From Irineochytrium annulatum (taxonomy: Eukaryota; Chytridiomycota; Chytridiomycetes; Chytridiales; Chytridiaceae): 15,431 nt of DNA. Below the pieces are notes generated by a model, which worked only from the letters and a program-made list of their open reading frames with translations, was not told the origin of the DNA and did not search any database. A program made the translations under genes and the position numbers. Numbering within the stretch: position 1 is the stretch's first letter; every line of letters begins with the position of its first letter. Shown piece after piece: positions 1 to 8,492 of this stretch. The DNA lies in contig JADGJL010000695.1 in NCBI GenBank assembly GCA_027600665.1, positions 1 to 15,431 on the forward strand, read 5' to 3'.

Positions 1-1351
1 CCCTTTAAACCCCTTACCTCCCCCCTTGCCCCCCTTCTTCTCAAAAGTGGTCGGCCGATCCCTTTTCTGCGCGACCTGCGCCACCGCCTTCGTCACAATC
101 AGCTCACCCTCCGGCTTCAAGCTCTTCTTCATGACACCCTCCGCAACTTTCATCGCTTTACTCTTCTCCCCGTCCCCCGTCCCGACAACGGCGTCAAACT
201 TCCTCTTGGCGCGCTTGATTTTCACCTCCTCCTCGCCCTTTACGACTTTGTCGAATTTACCGATGGAGGCCGTAGCCGTTTTGGAGGTCGCAATGGTGGA
301 CGCCAACTGGGCCTTGCGGACGTCGCGCGGGTTTTTGCCGGTACTGATGGCGTGCGCTTCCTCAAGGTTCCGTTTCTCTTGCTTCTTGTTCTTGTTGACG
401 CGCTCGGCCTTCTCCTGCTTGCGCTTCTCGTATTGATCCTCCATCGGGTCTGGGGGATGTGTTAGAAGGCGAGTGATAAACGGTAGGTGGTGCGGGATAG
501 GAGCAATAGTAGCTCGAGGGATACTGTAGCAAGGATGGTAGAGAGGGGTCCGCTCTTCACGCGTGGGGTCGGGTGTTGGTAGTACAAGAGGATCGGGAAG
601 TAACGCAGTTCACTCGTTTCGCTCGCGTGTGATTATAACCCCCGCTAATTGCCGAACCGAAAACGGCTAGCTAACACTCTCTTACCAGCATCATCCGGCA
701 CCTCGATCAACCAGTCATCCAGATTCTGATTCTTCCCCTGGTACCCAAACCTCGGTTTGTACTCCCCAGTCGCGTCATCGAAGACTTTCCTGCTCTTCTT
801 GACCTTTTTGATCCCCTTCGCGGCCGCGAACTTCTCCCACCGCGTCTTGGGTCCCGCGGCGGGGAGTGGTTTCGCGCGAGGGATCAAGGTGGTTGGCGGC
901 GGTAGGGTCGCCATGACGCCGTCGGCGGTGGATTGGATGGGGAGGGAGAAGATGCGGTCGAAGAGGAGCTGGGTAGTGGATTCGGTGCGGGCGCGGAGGA
1001 CGGTATCGCAGTCTTCGAGGCTGGTGGTTGGGAAAACACATTAGGCCATGGCTTCCACATCGTCCTTTGCAGGAAGTCCCCAAGTCAGCAGCGCTCTCCG
1101 GGGCCAGCTGATCCGTCGATCACGGAGCCAGTGCATCTCGTCAACGCTGCTTCGACCCCTGCATCGCCTGCAGCTCCCACATTAAAAACCATCCTCAATT
1201 CGCAATCCAGCTCCCAGCCGGCCCCCGGATTCGCGCCGTCCACGCTGCTCCCCACAACGACCTTTCCGTGCCCTCACCGTTTCCATGCCGGCAGCGGCGT
1301 GACGTCGAAGGCCGCCAGGTTCCCTAGGTCGAAGTCCACAGCTCCCTCCAT
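1..1351 (-). CDS. RRS1: Ribosome biogenesis regulatory protein Rrs1 (3' end cut by window edge)
   Basis: Rrs1 works in the nucleolus with Rpf2 to dock the 5S RNP (5S rRNA, Rpl5, Rpl11) onto pre-60S particles; this role is known for the family. Exons: 1351-1278, 1020-686, 449 to the edge, joined in phases 2 and 1, giving 286 visible residues. Seen: MEGAVDFDLGNLAAFDVTPL at the start, TTQLLFDRIFSLPIQ, LPPPTTLIPRAKPLP, TRWEKFAAAKGIKKVKKSRK, then FGYQGKN and DDWLIEVPDDADPMEDQYEK across the second junction. All are hallmark Rrs1 blocks. A Lys-rich stretch with TATASIGKFDK follows, then a Gly/Lys tail running open off position 1. The start is set by an in-frame TGA four codons upstream (TGA, ATA, GCT, then ATG). 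Introns are 257 and 236 nt, longer than most here. A GTAAGG near positions 14-19 could be another donor, so the last residues are uncertain. Confidence 0.93.
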
Positions 1352-1426
1352 AGCTATTCAATCGTCAAACTCCCTCCCGAAAGAAAAAAGCGAGCGTCGT
1401 CTCATTCTCACATCTCCCACATCGCG
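1352..1426. promoter_or_regulatory. Shared 75-bp divergent promoter of RRS1 and the SET-like gene
   Basis: Only 75 bp separate the ATG of RRS1 (minus) from the ATG of the SET-like chaperone (plus). Any core promoter and both 5' leaders must lie here or overlap the opposite gene. The plus strand is pyrimidine-rich towards the SET ATG and holds a short A-rich run (AAAGAAAAAAG). I see no TATA box and no exact copy of the PAC or RRPE elements known from yeast ribosome-biogenesis promoters. Shared control is inferred from the spacing only. Confidence 0.6.
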
Positions 1427-2705
1427 ATGCCCAAGGCGAAGAAGCAGAAGACCGCGGCCGCCGCCTCCGAGGCCGTCCCCGTCGACGAGCCGACCGTCGC
1501 GGAGCCCGAGGAGAACAAGGAGGAGGAGAACGACGACAAGGATTACGAGGAGGAGGATGAAGGGCCTGGGCTGACGGAGGAGCAGCAGACGAAGCTTGAT
1601 GAGATTGATAAGGAGATCGAGGTTCGTAGCCCGCAAGAGTTGGCTGGGCGCGTGGCCGGCTTCTCTGTGTTCATGCGCGCCATGTCTTCCGTTGAAAGCT
1701 GATACTAACTCCCTTTTTATCACTTATTGTTTAGAAACTGGACGACGAGCTCGAGAAGAAGAAAAAGGACCTCGAGATCCAGTTTTTTAAGAAGCTGAAA
1801 CCGCTCTTCGACAAGAGGGACAAGGTCGTTGCGGATGTCCCTAAGTTCTGGTATAGGGTTATGAAGCACACCCAGTTCACGGAGGACGAGGATCTTCCCA
1901 TCTTGGAGCATCGTGAGTAAGAGTGAGGAGTAGGAGTATGGAAGGATTAGGAGTATTGGTGGGGTAGTGGTAGGAAGTAGTGCATTGCTTTGGTCGGTGG
2001 GGTAGTATGGTAGGGGGGTTAGGTAGTTGATTTGCAGTAGTGGCAGGACACCATTAGTACCGACCCCTCGCGCTAAGCGCGTTTTGTCTCCCCTCCTACC
2101 CTTCCCTACCGCTGAGCCGACGCGCAAAGCACGGATCCCCTTCTCAATCACCCGCACCAAATCTATCGACCGCCTTCCTTCGTCCGTGATAGCTGACGTC
2201 CACTCTTTCTAGTGACCGGCGTCAAAGTGGAGAAGGCGGCGAAGTCCCAGAAGATCACGTTCACATTCGCCAAGAACGAGTACTTCTCTGACACAAAGCT
2301 CCACCACGAGTAAGTTCTTTCTTTATGATTTTTTATGTTGTACACCCAACATGAAACACCCAACTCACTAGGGTTATCTTCGGCGACGACGACGAAAAGA
2401 CCATAAAAGGCGCAACCATCCACTGGGCGGCCGGCAAGAACCCTATGGAGAAAACCTCCAAAAAACGCAAGGCGGACGCCGACGAGGAGCAGGAGGAGGG
2501 CGAGGAGATCACCTTCTTTCAATGGCTCACAAATGCCGAGCCGCCGCTTGACCCGGAGACGGCCGAGGGCGTGTCGTCGACCTTCGTCGACGAGATCTAC
2601 CCGGACGCCGTGAAGGTGTTTGAGGGACACAGGGATTTGGGCATGTTTGACCTTTTAGAGGGCGGCGAAGAGGAGGAGGGTGACGGTGGGGATGGTGATG
2701 AGTAA
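1427..2705 (+). CDS. SET/Vps75-type NAP-family histone chaperone
   Basis: Predicted nuclear histone chaperone of the SET (TAF-I, I2PP2A)/Vps75 branch of the NAP family, which binds H3-H4 or H2A-H2B as a dimer. Exons 1427-1621, 1735-1912, 2213-2309 and 2372-2705 (phases 0, 1, 2) give 267 residues. A basic PKAKKQK nuclear signal at 2-8 is followed by an acidic stretch. Residues about 53-95 form the long charged dimerisation helix (KLDDELEKKKKDLEIQFFKK). FWYRVMKH and LPILEHLTGVKVE are the start of the NAP fold. A KKRK cluster lies at 187-190. FFQWLT at 205-210 with DEIYPDAVKVF matches the SET FFxWF and IWPNPLQYY region. The tail is acidic (GGEEEEGDGGDGDE). Intron 1 has a perfect TACTAAC branch site at 1703-1709; its donor GTTCGT is weak. 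Vps75 and SET orthology cannot be separated by eye. Confidence 0.93.
1913..2212 (+). other. Long (300 nt) intron with strand-biased, G-rich first half
   Basis: This intron runs from GTGAGT to CTAG and is about five times the usual length here. From about 1913 to 2037 the sense strand is nearly free of C and carries several G runs, for example GGTGGGGTAGTATGGTAGG. From about 2050 to 2120 it switches to C/T-rich sequence (CCCCTCCTACCCTTCCCTAC), which can pair with parts of the first half. Between them sits a perfect short hairpin, CGCGC-TAA-GCGCG at 2069-2081. The splicing call is firm because it restores the SET frame (LEHLTGVKVE). Confidence 0.75.
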
Positions 2706-3828
2706 GGGAAGGATGAAGACGATTTGAAGGGACGGCGGCGAGTGGAAGGGGATGATGGCTGCGAGGTGCCGATGTCAAAGCTTGCCGGGGATGGATGGGT
2801 TGACAGAACTACTGGTGCTTTCATACCGTTATCGTTTGACGAGGCTTTATTTGTTTGTAGTGTTGCAAAAGTTCTTGATTTGCTTGTGGCGGGACGGTTG
2901 ATGCTCCCAAACTATTTTGTCTGATTATCAGCAGTTACTCAGTTATCCGAAGAAAGTCTGTGATTCGTATTGTCGGTATGTTGCATTCCCTTTGGTGAGC
3001 AAGGGAGGTTATGGTCGCTGTCCCTTTACTTGATGATAATTTCTTCCTCGATTGTTATTACTTATGTATCCTTTTTCCTTTGCTGTTGTCGATGTTGAGC
3101 TCCACAAGTTTTCTTTGAGCAAATACAACTGAAGATTGCCCTGTAAGTTTTCTGATGTCTATGAAATCGTTCTGCACCGCATTAAGACTCGATAAAACAG
3201 TTTGAGTAAACTCGCGCCTAGGCAGTCATGGCGTCGATCTCCACGAGCCACCAGAAATGAAATATGAACTCCGAATAATGCCAGGACTTTTTGTATTAAC
3301 ATCTAGGTGGTGTGGTGTGATTAAGAAGATGATACTGGATTTAGCATTTACTGATGGTAACTTAGCGATGAAACTCAAAGCATCGCCCCTGAAGACAGTC
3401 AAACAAGGAAGGAAACTCTGTGAAGCTGAAACGAATCAACAAGATGGATAGTGAGCCCTCGGGCAAGCGAGATATTGCAAGTTGGAATCACTGAAAATGC
3501 AAAAGAGCATTGATAAAGTTTAAAGATAAGGAAAGTCGGCGAAGCGTAAGCGTTATCTATGGAAGTTGCAATGGAGACAGCGAGGAGTCGGCGTTAGGTA
3601 AGCATTACGGGTCTAAGAAAGATGCAGTGGAGACAATGCATGGACTTAAAGTCAAAGTTCGGCAGCCAGCAAGTGACGTCCCGACGGGGATCGTAAACGC
3701 AGAGAATAGACGACACAAAATCCCGACCAAATAAAACGAAAATTTTAGTCCACCATAACTATAACTGTCCAAGTGTTAACCTCTCCTTCTCTCCTCCACT
3801 TCCCTCCCTCCTTCCGTCATAACTCTCT
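2706..3828. other. 1.1-kb spacer between two convergent genes, no supported gene
   Basis: The SET gene ends at 2705 and the kinase gene ends at 3829 on the opposite strand, so this stretch holds both 3' ends. The first 200 bases keep the composition of the SET gene and are probably its 3' UTR. The rest is lower in GC. The longest plus-strand frames (3257-3451 and 3510-3734, 64 and 74 codons) have no recognisable motif, no splice-linked extension and no clear start context. I saw no tRNA, snRNA or complete C/D or H/ACA snoRNA signature and no terminal repeats of a mobile element. Confidence 0.6.
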
Positions 3829-6800
3829 TCATGCCATCAAATGCCCATAACTTGGTCCGGTCGGGAACGGATAACCCGTCCCTTCCACTAGCGGCCAGAG
3901 CCAGTCGTGTGTGAGCGCCTGCTTCGGACTCATCCTCAAGTCTGGGTCGACGGCCAGACACTGCGATACGAAGTCATGGAAATCGTTGTCGACTATCCCG
4001 AGGATCTCCGCAAGCCGATTCGGAGCGTTCCAGGGTTTATATGTCTCTAAGATGTAGTCCCGGTCCTCCTCGCCCAAGATCGAATGCGGCCCGCCCATCA
4101 TGTGCGCCGGAGGTGCGTTCATGATTTCCAATAAGTCCTGCACCTGCTCCATGTCATCCGCCGACTCGGCGAACAGAGGCTTGCAGAGGTGAAGCTCGGC
4201 GAGTATGCAACCGAGCGACCACATGTCGGTACGGATGTCGTAGCCGCTCGCTATGAAAGGAAAGAGGGCAGGTTTAAAACTTAAGTCGGCACTCATTATA
4301 AAATGAAATATTAGCCTACCATCGGCGCAAAGAATCATTTCCGGGCTCCTGTAGCGCCGGGTTCCGATGTTCGCCCATGATTTGTTTAAGTCGTAGCAGC
4401 TGGCGCCGAAGTCTATCACCTTTATCGCGTAACCGGCCCCGCCGTCGAGGTCCGTTGGCACACCGTCTAGACCAACGATTGTTGAATCCTTTAAGAGAAC
4501 GTTGTCAGGCTTAAGATCGCCGTGTATGATCTCGTTGGTGCAGAGTAAGTCAAGACACTGCACCAATTGAAGCGCGATGCGCTTAACCGCGTTTTGGGGG
4601 AGACCGCGAGTGCCGGAGCTCTTCATGTGATCGCGCAACGACATGCCGAGGAGCTCGAAGACGAGGCAGAGATGGCCGCGGAAAATGAAGTCGTCCTTAA
4701 ACCGGACGACATTGTAAAGGTCTCGCGAATCCTGCAGACAACAGCAAAAATAGAATTGAGCAAACGCAACTAACACGCACCCAAGAAGTAAACGCTGGTG
4801 GCAGGTGGTACGTTACCTCATCCATCAGCTTCTTCAAAATGTCCACCTCGACCAGCGCCTGTTCTTTGTCTCCGAGGTCGTTCCGGACGACCTTGAGGGC
4901 GACGTAGCACTCCTCCTCATGATCGATGCACTTGAGCACCTTCCCAAAACCACCTTCCCCGAGAAGCGCCAAGACCTCGTACCGGTCCGCGATGTGATCA
5001 CCGACGGCAATGCCTGCCATTTGCTTGCTAAGGACGTCGTTGTCAATAAGGTCGATCTCATCATTTCTCAACGCTGGCAGGCCAGAAGTTGATGCAAGAA
5101 CGACCGACTCCGGTAGAATAAACCGACATGATGCGGTGTCCGCCACCCTCTCGACATCGATCTCCCTTTTAACCTGGGCGTTCTCGGCCTCTAAGACGCT
5201 TGTCATAACTGGCAAGCATATTTTGCCGTTGGTACAGGGTACATAGAGCCAAGGCAAAACAACCTACCTGAAGACATGATTGGCACCGTCTCAACATTCA
5301 GCGATTCCGCAGCTCCGACCTTTGCAACCTCTGTAACGTTCGTCATCGTCATCCCAGCGTCGACATCGATATTCTCGACGACGTCAACCTTTTCTACAAA
5401 ATTAATCCAGTGCTCCTTAATGCATATCATAGCCCCGCTGTTGCCATCGGCCCCATATGTCCTCTCTAGAAATCCAAGATCAATACAAGCATGAGTAGAA
5501 TTGTATGATTGAATGAACCTGACGTAGTATCCGACTCCTTCTCTGCGGCTGCGACGTCGTGAATTTTAACCTCGAAGACTTCCTCCATCTTTACAACATC
5601 ATTTGCTGCGTCGCGGGCCTTTTCAACTACATCCACCATCTCGAGACTATTGATTGTCGATGTGTCGCTACCCATCGCGTCGGAAGTCATGTCGTCGGCG
5701 ATTCCGGCGCTTCTTTCAGCCGCCACTACGATAAATACCATGCAAAATTACTATCAAGGCGCACACAAACGTCGCCCATTATGTACCAACCTGAAGTAGT
5801 CTCTAACTCAAATTCGATGGCACCCTTTTCCACCACCTCAGTATTCTCGCACCGTGCGGCATCCGCCACCTCGACAACAGCCCTCTTAACTGCGGCATCC
5901 TCAATCGTCACAAGAGCAACGTCGACTCTCTCGACATCGCAAACCTTCTCCACGACAATATTTGCCAACCCATTGCCATCCAACGTAGCAACTTCAACAC
6001 TCCCTTCAGCAGCGCGTCCTAATTCTAAGTGATTCATCGTCAATACAACACCTCAAGAGTGAGTAAATCTGGCCTACCTGCAGAAGGTGGGCATTCGTTC
6101 CTAGTCGCTGCTTGACGGCTTGACGTGGGCGCAGTCGGTTTCCGCGGTTGCTGCTTGGTTTTACCAGCGGACTCGGTTCTAACGGTCGCGGAAGAGGACG
6201 GAAGTTTCTGGCGCGGTCTGGTCGACGCTGCGAAACAAAATATTAACACGGTTTAAAGATTAAATAACTGCAGAAACAAGTTATTTTCAGTCGACCTACC
6301 AGCAGCAGACAGCGACTTCGCACCTTCTTTGATGCGAGGCTCTCGCTTACTGATAGGGGACGCCGACGACGCTACTTTGGCGGAAGCGGGCTTGTTGGCT
6401 TTTACCGTAACTGCGGCGCATGCAAACGATAAATAAACGAGTAAAGGAAGAACAGCTCGTAATGTGCACCAACCTGACGTCGACGAGTTCCACGGCTTAC
6501 TGTTAGCAGGCTTGCTGCTGGTGACGGGCCTCCTTATTGACGGAGCGGTCTCCACGATGTGGACCGACGCGACGCTCGGGGAGACCAAGGTCGTTTCCGA
6601 GGTTGCAGTCGACACTGCAGCATCCACGTGAGCATGCAAATTCCGTAATTGTAGAAACGCATCAGCGAAGCAAAAGAAACATACCAGAAACGTCGGATGG
6701 ACGTCTACGACTCACGACCGCCGGGCGCGAGACAGGAGCAGGTCTGGCGGACGTCCTCGACCGCTTCATCGTCGATCGACCGGTCTTCTTGACAGCAATG

Positions 6801-7055
6801 GTGCTCCCGCGAATGGGTGAGAGTGCAGCGGGAGCAGCATTAGCCGCCGTTGCGTCGGGTCGAGGAGTGGGTCGGGTCACGAACACCGGCAGTCTCGATG
6901 CCGTGAAAATCAAAGGACGGTAAGTCGATGAAGCAGCTGCTGAAGCACTGATGAAGACGATGACAGGGAGGCCGGACCCGGGGACGGGACGGCGGGGGAC
7001 GGGGAGTTGCTCACGCTTCATGGGAGCTGTCGTCAAACTTTGACGGGCTGAACAT
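3829..7055 (-). CDS. CMGC protein kinase, DYRK/CLK-like, with long disordered N-terminal region
   Basis: Predicted dual-specificity or Ser/Thr kinase. Eleven exons: 7055-7015, 6947-6685, 6614-6474, 6410-6300, 6227-6078, 6024-5791, 5725-5519, 5465-5268, 5208-4817, 4731-4320, 4250-3829; total 856 residues. The kinase domain starts near residue 524 (DRYEVLALLGEGGFGKV). Gly loop GEGGFG 532-537, ATP lysine 554 in VALK, likely alphaC Glu 569, catalytic loop HGDLKPDN 649-656 (Asp651, Lys653, Asn656), DFG 686-688, P+1 loop RRYRSPE to 710, then DMWSLGCILAEL and the CMGC helix LDLxR-like end DPDLRMSPKQALTHDWL. All catalytic residues are present. The non-RD HGD triplet resembles HCD/HTD/HAD of DYRK, CLK and HIPK. 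Residues about 1-235 are basic Ser/Pro/Thr-rich; about 236-448 are acidic and Val-rich. The start is inferred: the frame is open upstream to a TGA at 7124 but has no other ATG, so an extra upstream exon is possible. Confidence 0.88.
4251..4319 (-). other. 69-nt stop-free intron inside the kinase domain
   Basis: On the minus strand the donor GTAGGC and acceptor TTTCATAG flank 69 nt, a multiple of three, with no in-frame stop. Splicing joins MILCAD to ASGYDIRTDMWS, matching the spacing usual in CMGC kinases. Retention would add 23 hydrophobic and neutral residues just after the P+1 loop and keep the rest of the frame. Confidence 0.75.
5268..6614 (-). other. Block of six consecutive phase 1-1 symmetric exons in the kinase gene
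   Basis: Exons 6614-6474, 6410-6300, 6227-6078, 6024-5791, 5725-5519 and 5465-5268 are 141, 111, 150, 234, 207 and 198 nt. All are multiples of three and all begin and end in phase 1. Each ends in a small residue (Ser or Ala) codon plus a G, and the split codon is always G|NN. Three end with the same ACG/ACT-TCA-G. Any of them could be skipped without changing the frame into the kinase domain. Introns between them are 53-72 nt. Confidence 0.8.
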
Positions 7056-7125
7056 GATGGAGATAGGGACAGGACGTTTTGGTGGTGAAGGCAGGCCACG
7101 CTGACGACGACGGTGACGCCATCAT
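7033..7125 (-). other. Candidate upstream ORF overlapping the kinase start codon
   Basis: Two adjacent ATGs at 7125 and 7122 open a 30-codon frame (MMASPSSSAWPAFTTK...) that stops at a TGA at 7035-7033. It overlaps the proposed kinase ATG at 7055 in a different frame. If the transcript starts upstream of 7125, ribosomes would meet it first. It could also be part of an unrecognised first exon. Confidence 0.3.
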
Positions 7126-7656
7126 GGCTTTCGAGCGTTTGTCGGGGTCGGCGCTCTGAGGGAGTGCGATGGGGTCACGTCTCGTCAGCAAGTCTGGGTC
7201 GACCACAGTGCATTCCAGATTGACCCTAGAGCAGGCACAAGTAACCCGAGAGTGATTAAAGATTAAGGAAGCTCTTATTTCCGCGCGTATTCAAAGAATC
7301 AAAACATCACTCCCGTAATGCCAGGTAGATCACTAACACCCTCGCCGACACCTCATGCGGGTAGCTCCACTTGCGGCGAAGAACGCATAAAGGAAGTTCT
7401 GGACTAAAGATTGATTATTGAACGCGCATAAAAGAGTGATTCTTTGGACACCCAGTCGCAGCGGTCAGTTTGAGGTGTGAGGCAACAATGCTGGCAAAGA
7501 ATAGTTTGCAGTATTTCTCAGTTCAAATGCATGTGCGTTTGGACCACGTCTAAGATGTTTAGGGAAACCGGCAATGTAAATCGGCGGGGAAATGTAGTGT
7601 GCCATAGTATAATATTATGAATACCTTAAAAAAAAACAAAAATAACGGCTGATTGC
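7056..7656. other. 600-bp spacer upstream of the kinase gene
   Basis: This stretch lies between the kinase start and the 3' end of the hypothetical minus-strand gene, so it should contain the kinase promoter. The distal part (7240-7640) is AT-richer. It contains AGAGTGATT twice (about 7249 and 7433) and a run of nine A at 7628-7636. No frame, tRNA or structured RNA could be supported. Confidence 0.5.
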
Positions 7657-8492
7657 TCAATCATCGTAATCAAAAGTAGGATAATGCTGCGGCCTCCATA
7701 GCTGTAATGTGATATCATCGAAGCCAGACATCCGCTGAGGGCTCAAACAGGAGACAGGCCCTGACTCCTTCAACACCACTGCACCAGGCCCCGCAGCACC
7801 TTCACCACAACCACCACCACCACCACCACCACCTTCGTCTTTGTGAAATCTTGGTCGCCCGGCAAGATGCTTTCCCCAAGTCATATCAGTATGCAAGATG
7901 ATTGTGGAACCAGCAACACCATCCTTGTTGCCATGATCTTTGGCATCCTTGCCTAGAGTGGATATCGCTGGAGAAAAGGCAGTCACATGGCGCACCCTGG
8001 GATCTCTGCTTGCTTTAGGCTTCTTTGTTGTGCAACTGGGAGCTGGGGACATTGCCAGTGCTGGCAACGTGGCATTCTCCAACTCCGAGAGGCGGACGGA
8101 GGAGGTGACGTTGTTGAGGAGGTGAACGAGGGATGCGATAGCAGGTTTACTTGTTGAAGTGGGCTGACATGTGGCGGCAGCTTCTGGGGGAGAGGGCCGG
8201 CTGTGATGGCGAAAGGTGGCGAGATCATTTCGCCTTCGAGCAATGAGCATGGCTTTGTCGTTGCCAGGGTTTGTTGAGCGGGGCCTGCGAGGAGTGAGAA
8301 CACACTGTTAGACAGCGTTGTCCACTGATCGAAGGAGGTGTCAGACCTGATGTACGGCAACGTCATCTTGGCTCTGGTCCGTGGAGGCGCTGCCATGTCA
8401 TGGGGGCGGGATGAGGACAGGGGGATGGAGGAGGCCTGCATGGCTGTGGCTAAAAAAAGGTTGGGGGGAGTGCAGGGGGGAGTGCAACTCAT
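7657..8492 (-). CDS. Hypothetical two-exon protein with a poly-glycine run
   Basis: I do not recognise this protein. Exons 8492-8347 and 8284-7657, joined in phase 2, give 257 residues. Support is modest: the 62-nt intron has the size usual here, a CTAAC branch site about 25 nt before a good TTCTCACTCCTCGCAG acceptor, and the join keeps a frame open for 209 codons. The donor GTCTGA is weak. The product is rich in Pro, Ser, Thr and Ala, has an eight-glycine run encoded by (GGT)n, and ends WRPQHYPTFDYDD. There is no signal peptide, membrane segment or known catalytic motif. The start is uncertain: ATGs at 8573 and 8624 lie in the same open frame. It could be a non-coding stretch with two long frames by chance. 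Confidence 0.4.
7811..7833. repeat. (CCA)n trinucleotide repeat
   Basis: About seven and a half perfect CCA units on the plus strand. On the minus strand they read as the glycine run of the hypothetical protein. Such tracts vary in length easily, but a change by whole units keeps the frame. Confidence 0.9.

Noticed and set aside
1720..2160. 146-codon minus-strand frame over SET exon 2 and intron 2
   Set aside because: It is the antisense of a well-supported SET exon plus intron; no independent support.
3257..3734. Two plus-strand frames of 64 and 74 codons as small genes
   Set aside because: No motif, no splice partners, and lengths expected by chance in a spacer of this size.
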